A DNA stretch of 64,000 nucleotides from Anthoceros angustus (Eukaryota; Streptophyta; Anthocerotopsida; Anthocerotales; Anthocerotaceae). Positions 11,890 to 23,608 of this stretch are shown here, in pieces. A model generated the notes under the pieces. That model did no database searches. It saw only the letters and a program-made list of their open reading frames with translations, and had not been told where the DNA came from. Made by a program: the position numbers and the translations under genes. Every line of letters starts with the position of its first letter. Position 1 is the stretch's first letter. The DNA is taken from contig MU008160.1 in the NCBI GenBank assembly GCA_010909165.1, positions 2,066,001-2,130,000 on the forward strand, in the 5' to 3' direction.

Positions 11890-12512
11890 TTCCTTCTTAT
11901 TAGTACTGACGTTAGGATGGACAGCTATGCAAGGACGGGCACGCACCCTGTGTGATGAAACAGCCCAAATGCGGTAGCAGACGGCGCCCGGATCTCTGTC
12001 GTCCGACGTTCACGTTCCCCTACTCCTCCCTCCTCCAGCCCGCTGCCCTATCTCCATCGTCAAGTCCCCCCTTCGTTTTTCCCTCCAGGCTCCCGCCACT
12101 TTGTCTTTCAGTTTTGAAAAAGTTCCTACCATCCTAGGGTGTCATCTGACCGGCTCTCTCTCTGTGCAATTGTTACCTCGAGTCAATGACCGGCTGTTTT
12201 TCCGACCCGAAATTGGCGAATGAGTATTTTAGTCGTTTTCATTTATTACTTCCATTTACGGCAGGCATATGATTGGGACTCTTTCCTTTTCGATTGACAC
12301 TATATACAATGTAGGACCCACGACCTCGCGCGCGCAATCGCTTTATCCAGTGTCATCAGCTCATGCCGTCGTAAACAGCGAAGAAAGACCCCGATCCGAT
12401 ACGAGCTCGAATTTCAATGGCCTGGGGACCACCATTTGCTAACTGTCACCTAACCACACGACTTATTGCAGCAGTCACATGGTAACGCTTGAGGTGTAGG
12501 AGTCTACGTTAG

Positions 12513-15500
12513 CTACCACCTCACAAACTGCCTTAATCTCAGGAGTTTGAACCCTCGCCACCGAAACAATATGTACACTAACGCTATTGTGACAGCTAAC
12601 AGTGCACTTAAACTGCTGACACCGAAACCCTCCATTGTGATCTGAGAAACCGACCTTGCCTCAGCTGTAATCGTATGATCAGCAACCTTCTCAACATACA
12701 TGTCGGATGAGTTACCTCCTGCAAAGTCTGGCATCATGCCAGTTTCGCCTGGATAGCCGCCACCTGTTTCCTCTCCGACCTTGTCACTACTGAAGTGACT
12801 GTCACGCTTGTCCGGTTCGCTCAAGCGGAGAGCCAAAGTCTGACTGCTGGTATGGCGGCCGTCTTGGCCAGCTACCTCGCCTGCTGCTTGGCCCCTTAGC
12901 CGAACACTTGGCGACGTGTACAGTACAATTGGTTCCAGAATGAAGTCCACATACGTTGGCCTGCCCTCGTTTAGGAAGATTGAAGTGGTTCTACTTTTGT
13001 AACCCCACATGCTTGCAGTCACTGAGCCACGTTCCTTGGCACATGAGCACAGCGAAGACTGCCGCCTAGATAACCCAAAACACTGAAATCAAGGACAGAA
13101 AAAAGCCTGCCATGGAAACTCTTACCCTCATAGGCTTGTTCTGGAGCAAGAAGCCTATGAAAATCACCAAATACCTCGCTTGCATATACCTGTCCAAGGA
13201 AAGCTATCTGAGCCTAGATAAAGACTGAAGGAAAGGAAAACAACAATTGATTCTGCTTCTCTTCATGTAAAATGGTTGAAAACCACCAAATCCACAAAAC
13301 GCTTTAGGAACCAGAAAACTCACTCGATGGCTTATGCCTTCCACTGTGATGGTGGCACCTAGTGGAACACCGGTTGATGAGATGACCTTTCCGTGCACTG
13401 CTGACTACAGAAATCAATTTCAGCCATACACCTTTCTGAGTGTACATACGTTCGGCCAGATGCTCCCAATCACTTTCTATGTTGTGCGCTGTAAGTAGCA
13501 GGAATACTTACATTTACCACAGCTGTGACAAGCTCCAGCATACTTCTGCGATGCTCTCTTGCTATGCGCGCAACCTTAAAGATGCCAGACAACTTAGATC
13601 GAATCTGTTGATATCACACAGAACAAAAGTGGGCACCTCGGCAAGGATAAGCTCATGAATCACCTGATTGAAAGGAGGCCACTGAGCGGAGTCCACTTCT
13701 ATGGTGAGCTCAAAGCATCCACCATGTATGTAGTTCCAATCTTGCATGCCTCCATATAGAGGATACCTGCCATTTCGCCCACAATCAGAACAGTCAACAC
13801 TGTTCACAGGCCACAATCATCATATGGGGCTCGCGAATTGGTTATGGTGAAAGCTTCAGCTTTGATGAACTTTTCCTCTTTCGGGACAACTTTTTGTGGC
13901 AATGTGCGAGATGGTGCAGAATTCAGAAGAAAAATATATCACCAAAGATTTCCAGCACAGGCATCCAACCCACCAGGCTGCTCCATTTGTTATTCCTGTC
14001 GGAAACTCCTGGTTTTTCTTTGTCATGGAAGCATGGGCCCTTGCATAGAGGGTTGCAAGGTGTCTGAAAGCTTGATCGTCAGGACATGAAGAGTATTTCC
14101 TCCTGCAAAGTTGAATGGAAACCAGAAGACCGTGAGTATGAGTTCACCTATATGATCTCCAACTCATGTTTTCTTCAGCCGCTGGTCCACTTTCAAACCA
14201 GAGGTCAGCTCTTCCATTATGCTTGTCTTGAGAAGGAAAAACAGGTTCTTGCCCAGGGAAGTCTCACTTCATATCCCTTTCAGGCTTCCAGTTGGCCCTT
14301 TGCAGAAGACTGCAGGTAGAAAATGAAGAATATTGGACTATGAACCAAAAATGCAGAATTCTTACTTGCCATCATTGGAGCCATCCCAAGGATAGTTTGC
14401 GACCAAAGCACCCTGATCATAGAACAGGCTCAACAACATCAACACCAAATTACATGAGACACAGTTGACCTGGTTATTGTGCACAAGAGGTTGCCGAATA
14501 CAGCGTCTCTACCTACGCTGTGAAAGGGATTAGCCCAACTCTCCTGGAAATACCTCATGTAAGCTCGCGGATGCAACAAACCGATTGGTCCTTATCCAGT
14601 TCATGACAGCTCTGGTTTCTGGCTGCCGAGTACTTGGATCATTGTTCTGAGGCAAAAACTGTGTATTGCTCCTTATGTTAAACAGAAGTTACGGCCAAAG
14701 AATCAACTCATCCACCTGACTGAATCGAAGTGCACACAAAGGAAAGATAACTCAGATAGGCTAATCCAAGACAGGATCTCGTCACAGCAGAACCCACTTT
14801 CCAGCAAAGGAACCAGCTTATGTTTCTAATGCAACTAATGCTTCCTCCAACTTCACCTGATCTGGGAAATCTCTATTTAGATCGATGTTGTTAGCATTGC
14901 TGCGATTTTTTGCCCCAAAACCGTCTGGATTCATTGTTGGCAGCAAGTGAAGATGCACGTTGTCAATAATCCTGGTGGCCTACAGACAATTAACGAAGTA
15001 AGCACCCATGTACAGATGAAATTGTCTATCCATCCACATGGAAGTGCACCAAGGTCAGAGATTCAGGAACAAAGGAGCAACAACTCTTTCCTGCTTTCCT
15101 ATGACTTACCACCGGATTTTTCCCATACTGTTCACAAAGCCACTGGGCAAGCGACAGCAGGATTTCACGACCAGTGGGCTCATTTCCATGCAGATTACCT
15201 ACAAACTGCATGCCACAACATGGACTTCAGCAGGTCCGTTCCCAAAATGATAAACCATCCAGGACAGGAGCAAGTCTCTTCCCTTCATGCAGTCCTTATG
15301 ACCTGAACATCACCAAAAATGTACCTTGAAAGATGGCTTCGGTTCTAGTACACCTGGATTGTTGGAGATCTCCACAACCCACTGCCGAAACAATAAAGAG
15401 ACCAAAGCAGGTTACCACACTCTCGGTATACGACCAGCAGTTAGACGGCAGCTTGTGAACATGCGAAATTTTTTACCAGTGGTGCTCCAAGCACACTTTC

Positions 15501-16101
15501 TCCTATGCTGCACACCAAGTGACCATAATGGTTAACAGAAAGACTTCTTGCATTTCCACACACGTTCACGAATTACTGAGGAAACCAAGTAGCAAGGAAA
15601 AGGATGGATAATGTGAGACTTACCTATACATCCTAGATATATTGTGGCACTTGGCTACAAACTTTTTCAGAGCGGCTTCTAGCTCTGCATTACTTAAGTA
15701 GTGATCCCTGGTATTTGCTCTGTGTCTGATTGCGAGGGAACAAGCCCTAAGACCGAGGTGCAGCTGCGACCCAATACTTCACGTTGCTACAAAGACGCAA
15801 GAAAGTAAGATGTGGATGTGCGCAGGACTAAACGAGAACATTGATTTACCCTCTGGAGGAATTCGCAGTCGGCAAGGTTGCACCAACATTTCCTAGTACA
15901 GACGAGGAGGAGTTTGACTTTCCAACGCATGGTATGTACCTCATCACAAATTTAACATCGCTTTCATCGACAAACCTAACCTGCCTCGGCAAATGTTGCG
16001 TGGGAGTCCTCGTGGGCGGCGGATCCATGAGTCCAAGGCCAGAGAAAAGGCAGGATCAGGAGCAACGGGAGGAGCAGCTGGGGGCACAGGAGGCTTCCCA
16101 T
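12513..16101 (-). CDS. SOL1: SOL1-like M14 metallocarboxypeptidase
   Basis: I rebuilt a 15-exon model of 551 residues: complement(join(12513..13021, 13126..13189, 13324..13404, 13512..13574, 13664..13766, 13974..14102, 14366..14412, 14554..14658, 14857..14979, 15110..15205, 15325..15381, 15477..15507, 15624..15707, 15850..15892, 15981..16101)). Every border is GT..AG and phases agree. The protein begins with a signal peptide (MGSLLCPQLLLPLLLILPF). Zinc and catalytic residues of the CPD/CPE (M14B) group are visible: HGNE (His118, Glu121), NIDLNRDF (Asn179, Arg180), LHE (His219), and Tyr291 and Glu302 in DWNYIHGGCFELTIE. A transthyretin-like domain follows (VHGKVISSTGVPLG), then a C-terminal transmembrane helix (about 521-540), as in Arabidopsis SOL1, which trims C-terminal Arg/Lys from CLE peptides. 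Exon 4 (31 bp) is the smallest. The start of exon 4 from the 3' end (13574) and its end (13512 or 13518) are the least certain borders. Confidence 0.92.
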
Positions 16102-17189
16102 TTCCAGATGCTCAGCAGCCGGAGATCATGAAGCGGGGCAACACATGAACAGAGGGATGCGGCGCGTGGTTGAGTATTTGGATTTGTAAACCCACCTTGA
16201 CTGTAGCTCCGGAATCGCGGCATCTCCCCCGGACGAGCAGAGAGAGACTAGCAACCATATTTTTAGATCCAGACCCATGCGCTTCTTGTGGGGCTCCGAT
16301 ACTTGCTTACTTTACAGCCATAAGGACACCCCGAGAAGATGCGAAGCTTATGCACAAGTAATCAAATCCGCTACACACATATACGTCGTTGCATCGACTA
16401 CGTTCAAGCAATCCTGTTTAGCTGACAGAGGCATGCGACCCCCTTGAAAGGCACGGGGAATTGCTACGAAGTGCACCCTTGAAGTCACATCAGAGCATGC
16501 CATGACCGTGATTTTCTACTGCCTTTCCCTTCGACGTTGAGAGCACAACGTATTCCTTCAGGCAATACAACGACCGGAAAAAGGGTTGTACGAGAATAGG
16601 AGGGTGTTCCCGACTCAGAGCTCGGTGGAAGGTCCGAGTGATGACAGTGAGATCACACATTTTCCATTCCCCTCTCGCGATCACCTGACATGCAGGCTCA
16701 TGAAAACAGTTCATGACGGTTTTCCATCCTCCCGCAGCCCGCTGCCCTGGTTCCTTGACGTGTTGGAGCAAGGGCGCATAGCACAAGGTGGTGAGTAGGC
16801 ACAGACGAAGGAGGCCAGCAGACTAGTGTGCACTCTGGAAGCGCAGCCCCGGAATCAGGGATGTTGTAAACGGTACCAAGTGGAGCTGAAAGTGCTGCAT
16901 AAGGTGGTGGTGGGCGCAGCTGTAGGTGCCTCTCAGGCAGGCGCAGCAGTTGCGCCGGTGGCTGTGTGTTGAGGCGATCGAGCGAAAACGATGTCGCAAA
17001 AGCGAACATCCAAGGTTGCGGGGCAAGCGGACCAACGTCGGGACGATGTACAGCAGTGAACGGGTCCGGGAGAAAAGTAACCAAATAGACCATTTATAGA
17101 AGAGAGCCCCTGCATGTTCTTCCTAGGGCGGCGAAGCTGTGGGAGTTTCCGACAGCTTGCGGCCGTGTGCGGTAGGCAAGGATTGGGAA
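16102..17189. promoter_or_regulatory. shared upstream region of SOL1-like and NUP35
   Basis: The SOL1-like gene (minus) and NUP35 (plus) start head to head from this 1.09 kb. It should contain both promoters and 5' leaders. No clear TATA box or conserved coding frame was found. Open frames here on the minus strand show no family match. Confidence 0.55.
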
Positions 17190-18053
17190 ATGAATCGGGC
17201 AGCGCCAATGCTTTCGAGGCGAGTTGGACGACAGCAACCCATGGTTTCGAGGGATGCCTCATCTGCTTCTCCATCAGCGGCAGCGGCAGCAGCAGGTGAT
17301 GGCCATGGGACTGCCGCACATCAACTGCCTCCTCCGCCGCTCTACTCCTTGGAGGATCGTGTGGAAGCTTCCCCTGAGTTTGCCTCCGCCCTTGTAGCAC
17401 CTCGTGTTCGCTCGGACGCCGGCACTGCAACGCCTGCCTCCTCCTCCTTCGCCAATTTCACGCAACTGGGGTATGCCGGTGGCCACGAACAGGAGCTGCC
17501 GTCGGGCGGAACCGGTGTGGTGCTGGATGCTGCAGCCTGTCAACGCAACATCGTCCGGCCGGAGCTTGCTAGGGCAGCTGTGTCCTATTCACCCGAGGGG
17601 GAGGAGTGGGTCACGGTCTTTGGATTCGGGGTGGATGAGACCAGGCTAGTGCTGAGGGAGTTCGAGAAATGTGGGCCGATTGTCAACTACGTGCCAGGAC
17701 CTGGTAGCGTCAATTGGATTCATCTGCAGTACGAAAACAGCTATGATGCCCAACTCGCTCTTCAGAAGAACGGAATGTATCTCAATACTGCTCTCATCGT
17801 CGGGGTGAAGCCTTTGGACCGACTGCAGCGACTAGCTCTCATGAACAAGGTGCCTTTGAGGCCTTCACCTTCCATGCCTCTCCCTCTGGGCACGCCAGGC
17901 AAGAGCTCCACCGCCGCACCAGCCTGGCGGCCTTCATCCCGCTCCTTCTATTTGCACAGTGCCGAAAGTGGAGCCTCTACGTCAGGTGTCACCCTTGCGT
18001 CGCCAGTCAAGTCCACCTTCTCTAGACTAGTTGATCTAGTATTTGGCGTCTGA
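17190..18053 (+). CDS. NUP35: nucleoporin NUP35 (MPPN/RRM-Nup35 family)
   Basis: A single-exon frame of 287 residues. The N-terminal half is low-complexity with the conserved plant element LPPPPLYSLEDR (about 46-57). The Nup35-type RRM is at about 137-215: EEWVTVFGFG, LVLREFEKCGPIVNYVPGPG and ALIVGVKPLD. The C-terminus ends SRLVDLVFGV, the short amphipathic tail seen in plant NUP35 (SKFFDLMFGV in Arabidopsis as I recall it). The first ATG in frame is at 17190; an upstream GTG would only add non-conserved residues. NUP35/Nup53 is a scaffold nucleoporin linking the inner ring to the nuclear membrane. The absence of introns is notable beside the intron-rich neighbour. It shares its upstream region with the divergent SOL1-like gene. 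Confidence 0.93.
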   Translation: MNRAAPMLSRRVGRQQPMVSRDASSASPSAAAAAAGDGHGTAAHQLPPPPLYSLEDRVEASPEFASALVAPRVRSDAGTATPASSSFANFTQLGYAGGHEQELPSGGTGVVLDAAACQRNIVRPELARAAVSYSPEGEEWVTVFGFGVDETRLVLREFEKCGPIVNYVPGPGSVNWIHLQYENSYDAQLALQKNGMYLNTALIVGVKPLDRLQRLALMNKVPLRPSPSMPLPLGTPGKSSTAAPAWRPSSRSFYLHSAESGASTSGVTLASPVKSTFSRLVDLVFGV

Positions 18054-19262
18054 CAGAAACCTACCAAGCAGGAGAACTGCGTTTCGGATCTCTTTGCTTG
18101 CTGCTCTTTTTATGGAAGTGTAGGGGCAGGTGTGGGTGCAGATCTAGACGTAGGTGTCATAGGGCCCGTCTCTTAGGCCACGTCTTCCATGCTCCAAGGG
18201 CAGTTGTGAAGAAGCCATCGGATTGGTGGTGGGTGTGGTTGTCCCTCAGTAGCGTCCAACTGCCGGCCTGGGCGCTCATGCTTGCATCTGTGAGCGGAAT
18301 GACTTGTCTCTTGTGTGTATCCGTATCCATCAAATATGCATATGGACTGCGCTTCGCGATCGTGTGCCGCCTGACGGCCTGCGGCTCGACCCCCTTCTTC
18401 AATTTAAGACTGACCAGATGCCCGACATCGCCGATGTCGTACATGAGTTCAAACAAACAGTGGAAGACAATTGAAAAACGTTGAAGCCGAGTCCAGTCTT
18501 GGGAGGTGTCCCTCCTTGTCCCCGCCAACCGAGGGCATCTCCTCCTTTCGGCCAGGGCGGGAGCGGGGATGCGGGTTTGTTAGGTTCTTCTAAGGGCGGA
18601 CGTGCATCCGTTCGGTCGGCGTATGTAGATTAGGTCTCTCAGTTTGAACTCAAGCTCGAATCTAAAGGCGTATACTGCGGGATGCCATACGGGCCGTCTC
18701 GTTCCCAGCTTCGTTTTTCGTCAGCCCCTCCGGCATCCTTGCTCGCATGGCCCCATGGCCCCATGGCCCCATGCCCTAGCCATCTGGAACCCACATCTTT
18801 CATCACCAGTAATAAGAAGCACGTTTTATCAACCTACCTTGAATAAGAAAGCTCTCTATTGAAAGAGATGGGGTGAGCTCTACCTTGTACAAAAGTGGGT
18901 ACACACCTACGTAAATAGTGAATTATGGCGAATTAGGGCTTACGTTGTTGTTGGGGAGCAAACATGCCCTGCTGACTTGACTCGCTGGGCTTTTTTCGTG
19001 ATGCCAGGTTGGCTTGACCAAAATATTTGCGGCAGAGAGAAGCCTGGGTGGAGCTGCAGTGAGGTGAGGCGGTCGGGTGCTCGGACGAGCTATTAGGTAT
19101 GGACTCCTCAGGTCTTGCTTAGATTGTTACCGGGGCGTCGGGTCGGGAGAGGGGGAGGCATATTGTTTTCGGGCTGGAGGCCGGTCCCTCCTCGGACGTA
19201 CGTACTTGACGTAACATGTGCTCGTGCAGAAACGGATTCCCTTCAGCAGAAGAGCGCCCGCC
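18054..19262. other. intergenic, 3' flank of NUP35 and promoter of FPA-like gene
   Basis: No gene is recognised. A short ccccatgg-type tandem repeat lies at about 18757-18775. The region from about 18,900 should include the FPA-like promoter and 5' leader. Confidence 0.5.
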
Positions 19263-22200
19263 ATGCAATTCCGCCCTGAAGCTGCAAGTGGCCCTGGCTA
19301 CTCTGTCCGGCGCCCAGGTGCTCCTCCGTTTCCGGTGGGTATTTTTTTCATCCTCAAGCCTCCCGGGCTCTTGTGTATGTATGAGGTGAATTCTTGTGTT
19401 TGTGAGTTGAGGTTGTATGACTTTTCGGCATCTGCTTGTGTGCTGGCGTATCAGGCTGGACCTCCTTTCCGAGGAGGATTTCCTGTCGACCACGGGCCCC
19501 GTGTCGACGACAGGCGGCACCAGGTTTCTCGCAACCATTCTCTTTCTCAAAGACCAGAAGACGAGGAGGCTCCTGCTTCAAGGCACCTTTGGGTCGGGAA
19601 TGTGTCACAGGACGTCTCGGAAGATGTCCTTACCGAGAAGTTTTCCAAGTACGGCGAGATTGAGGGTGTGACCGTGTACTCGCAAAGGAACTATGCCTTC
19701 ATCAATTTTATGAAGGAAGAGGACGCTGTGGATGCTAAAAATGGCTTGCAAGGAGTCAATCTGGGAGGACTGGCTATGCGTATTGAGTTCGCCAAGGGGG
19801 TAAGCTGGTTCAGGGCCCGGACTGTACCGTTGTACCTGGCCCTTGGGATTTCCTGCACTGTTTCATTGCATGCCGTTGTTGTTAGGTCCTTTAGCAGCCA
19901 GTATGTTTGGCACCACACTGCGGAGAGCTGTCTGGAGGTGGAGTAAGGGTTAAACTCGTGCAGGATGATAAGCAGATGCAGGATGGATGATTAGCACTGG
20001 TTGTCATAATTTTGTCTATCCTGTGAGTTACTCCGTAAGCAACCATTCCTCACGGATGAAGCTGCCTGCGTTCAAAACTGTCCAGGCCAAGCCCAGCAGG
20101 CATCCGTGGGTAGGAGGGATCGGTCAGACGGTCTCCAAGGAAGATCTTGAGGGTGAGTTTACGGGGATTTGGAGACCTGGAGTACTATCAATCTTTGCAA
20201 GACGGTAATTGTGCCATTGTAGACTATGCAAGGCTTGAAGATGCAGTTGCTGCAGTTGATGCTGTGAATCGGAAACGCCTTGGAGATGAGGAGCTGCGAG
20301 TCGACTATGGGCGGTCTCAGCCTCTTAAACGTGTACGGTTCGCTCGAGTTCCACTTGGGGCACCAGGGGTACCATGTCTCATATTTAGATGGCAGTTTAG
20401 TGCATAACAGTGGGTTCCATAGGCTGCTGATATTGTTGATGTCATATTTGCAGGAAGCTGCACAGTCCGGTAACCGACATCAGGGAGACGATAGGACTGT
20501 GTCAAGGGATCATCGGGTATGTTTATTACCATCTGACTACTGGCTGTGGGTATGTGTGGGTAGCATGCTTTCTTGATTCCAAGGGTGCAGCTAGTACTGT
20601 ATGTGACCCATGCTGTCTTACTTTTTTACTTGGAAGTGTTCCGTACAGCCACATGAGTAGCAAGTGCTGACTGTCATGGATTTATTTGGCCCTCGATACC
20701 TGTGTAGGCTGGGTTCGGAAGTGGCTCAGGTTCAACTAGTGGGTCCAAAGACAAGGATGGGGAGCCCAGTGAAGTTTTGTGGGTAGGATTCCCATTATAT
20801 GCAAAGGTTGACGAGGAAGGGCTCCGTAGGGCTTTTGTTCCATTTGGAGAGATTGAGAGGATCAAAACTTTTCCGGGTCGCACTTATGCCTTTGTGCAGT
20901 TTAGGAGTGTTGAAGAGGCAACGCGAGCAAAAGATGGCCTTGAGGGAAAGCTGTTCAATGACCCTCGTGTCCATATAAGGTACTCTAAGAGTGAAATAGG
21001 TCCTGTGGACAACCCCAGAGATATAGAGGCCCCAGGTACCAGGTACTCAGAACCGCTGGTCAAAGGTGTGGGGCCTACTCGTTTTACCATTGGTGGTGTG
21101 GACCGTCTTGGAGCTGGCAGCCCTGTGAGGCCTTCAAGTCCAGGCGTGAGGATGAGTAGTTTGCGGCCAGAAGTGTTGTCAGGTAATCCTGTTGGTCGAG
21201 GGGTTGTGTCAGCCAGGACTGTTGGCCTGGGGCCAGGTATGGGTTTAGGGCGTGGTATGGGTAGAGGAGATGGAAGACTGATAATGGATGACATGGAATT
21301 TCAAATGACCGGTCCGGCTGCACGTGTTGGTGTTTCTAGCTCAGGGCTGAGAGCTGGTGGTAGACACGGCTATGAAGATGCCTGGGATTTGCCAGATGAA
21401 GATCTTGCATCAAGGGAGCAAAAGCGAGCTCGGGTTGGAGTCTATTCGGTTGGTGGTCCTGGAGAAGCTTCTTCCTTTGACAATTTTGATGGCCGTAGGT
21501 TTGCAGGGATAGAAGGTGTAAATCTAGGGTCCACCACGGATTTGGGAAGTACAGGTTACGGTGTTGCTAGACAAAGTGTACTGGCAGGTGATGATTATGC
21601 ACTCTCAGGGTCCAGGGCTCGATTGAACATGCAGTTGGAGGCCTCCAGACCAGCTGGCATGCTGCCACATGCTACTTCTGTGGGCAGTGGATATCATGCC
21701 GGAGGGAAGCGGGAATTGCATGGTCAAGAAAGCGGAACAGGTTCTGTAAACGAAAGTTGGAGGTGGCATGGCACTATAGCCAAAGGAGGAACTCCTGTTT
21801 GTCGGGCTCGCTGTTTTCCTGTTGGGAAGGGCATCGATGCCAATGTGTAAGTTGCTGTGCATGGGTGGAAGATTTGCTTGTTGAAGTAAGGGTGCATTCT
21901 GTTTGTGTCCAAGCTCCCAGATCATTGTTTTCTATAGAATGTTAGCACACACACTCCTGATGCTATTATCCCAAGCTCCTGCACTAACTGCTTTGGAACG
22001 AATGGCAGGCCTGACGTGGTCAATTGCACGGCTCGGACAGATCTCGACATGTTAGCTAAACATGTGTATCAAGCAGGGGACTTTGGAGTAGTATTTTTTG
22101 TGCCCGAAGCAGACCCTGATGTCCCACCGTATCAGGATTTCATGCATTATTTGGGAGAAAAACGTCGAGCTGGAGTTGCGAAATTGGGTGATGGAACCAC

Positions 22201-23608
22201 CCTCTTTTTGGTTCCACCTTCTGAGTTCTCTGAGAAAGTCCTCAAGGTCCCAGGTAACGATTGTTTATTTGGTGTTGTTCTCAAGCAACCACATGTAGTT
22301 CTTGCTCAGCCTCCACAGCCTCAGCAGCAGCAGGCAACGGTACAGCAGCCATCACAGCCTTCAACCCATCAGCAATTTTCCCAGGCAGTGGGACCTGCTG
22401 TGGTTGCTGGCCCTGCACAGGATACTCCTCCTGGCTTTCGTGGCCCATCACCCCCCCTGATTCCGGGACATCAACCTGGACAGGGTCCTTCAGCAGGACC
22501 CAGCACAGCCTCTCAGGCTCCACTTGGTAACCTGGCAGGTCTGACACCGGAGCTGATAGCTTCTTTGACCGCTTTGCTGCCACAGCAAGCACAGAACAAC
22601 CCAGTCACATCAAACTCAGCTCCAGGGCAAGCAGTAGCTGTCTCTGCACAGTTTTCTCAAAGTGGCACAGTCACTGCAGGAAGAGGCCCCTCTGCAATGC
22701 CGCAGGGTCCTTTGTTGACTAGTAGTTCAGGAGTAAACGATCCCAGACCGGCGTTCAGACCTACCCAAAATCCGGCCTCCCAGGGCTGGCATCAGTTCCA
22801 TCAAGAACAGAATCAGGCATCTCCTGTCAGCGGTGGTGTCAACCTTCACTCTACCGGGTTGCAGGCCTTGCCGGAGATCTACCAGTCAGGAGTTGCCCAG
22901 CAGCAACACCAGCAGCAGCAGCAGCAAACTCCACTTGCGCAGCAGCAGAGTGCTCCACAACAGCCGGGTGTTCCACAGGTTTCCTCGTCAAGCCTTCATA
23001 GCGTCCAGATTCAGGAGTTCCCCATCCCTGGATTCAGTGGACAGTATCTCCAGCAGTCCAGGCCACCACAATCCTCATCTGCGCCTCAGCTACCTGCTGA
23101 GCAGTTGGCTCAACTGACTGCACTTTTGACTCAAAGACAGCAGCAGCCTGCTCAGCAGCAAGCTGCCCACTTGCTTCAGCAACATTTCCAGCAACAGCAG
23201 CCAACTGCAGCCAGCACTTCTCAGCAACTGCCCCAAACTGTTCAGACGCATGTTGCTCAGCAAGGCCAAGTTCAGCAAGTTCACTCATCGCAGCCTTTAC
23301 AGCCTCCAGCCGTGGGATCAAGCTCCCAGTCCCAGTGGGGACAGCAGCAGCATCCACTACAGTCGCAGCAGCTGCAAGGGCAACGGCCAAATCAGACTCA
23401 ACACTGGGATGGGGCCGAATCCCAGGTGCAGCAGATTCCTAGTTTGACTCCTGCCGAGCAACAAGCAGCTCCTGGTCAGGTGTCAACAGGTGGGGAGGAA
23501 GAAGCCGAGAGGCAAAAACGTTTTCAAGCTACTCTGCAGCTGGCTGCTGCACTTCTGCAACAGATGCAACAGCAGGACAAGCCACGAGGTGGGCCGGAGC
23601 AACAGTAG
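19263..23608 (+). CDS. FPA: FPA-like RNA-binding protein (3 RRMs + SPOC)
   Basis: Model: join(19263..19334, 19455..19799, 20086..20332, 20454..20516, 20708..21846, 22009..23608), about 1155 residues, with GT..AG introns. RRM1 has LWVGNV and NYAFINF (about 67-138). RRM2 has PWVGGIG and VSKEDLEGEF. RRM3 has LWVGFP and TYAFVQF (about 264-338). The SPOC domain starts at WRWHGTIAKGGTPVCRARC and crosses the last intron (VVNCTARTDLDMLAKH; GVAKLGDGTTLFLVPPS). The C-terminal third is very Gln-rich and ends in a conserved segment (RFQATLQLAAALLQQ). Domain order and motifs match plant FPA, a nuclear protein that controls poly(A) site choice and, in Arabidopsis, flowering. Exon 3 contains one extra base between 20158 and 20168, which breaks RRM2 (see findings). 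As the rest is intact, this is more likely a sequence error or recent mutation than long-term decay. Confidence 0.92.

Larger units (their letters stand above)
11069..12512. promoter_or_regulatory. upstream region of the receptor kinase and 3' flank of SOL1-like gene
   Basis: This 1.4 kb lies upstream of the minus-strand receptor kinase and downstream of the minus-strand SOL1-like gene. It holds two microsatellites (11430-11484 and about 11855-11889). Open frames over the GAGGAA repeat are low-complexity. I cannot place a TATA box or poly(A) signal with confidence. Confidence 0.5.

Noticed and set aside
15424-15468. Possible small exon in the SOL1-like gene
   Set aside because: The 31-bp exon at 15477-15507 gives the conserved SIGxSVxGxPL text with correct phase; this one does not.
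15846-16028. Minus-strand frame starting MDPPPTRTP
   Set aside because: Reads through intron 1 of the SOL1-like gene; only its last 43 bases are exon.
17139-17189. In-frame GTG extension of NUP35
   Set aside because: Non-ATG start with non-conserved residues; the ATG at 17190 is adequate.
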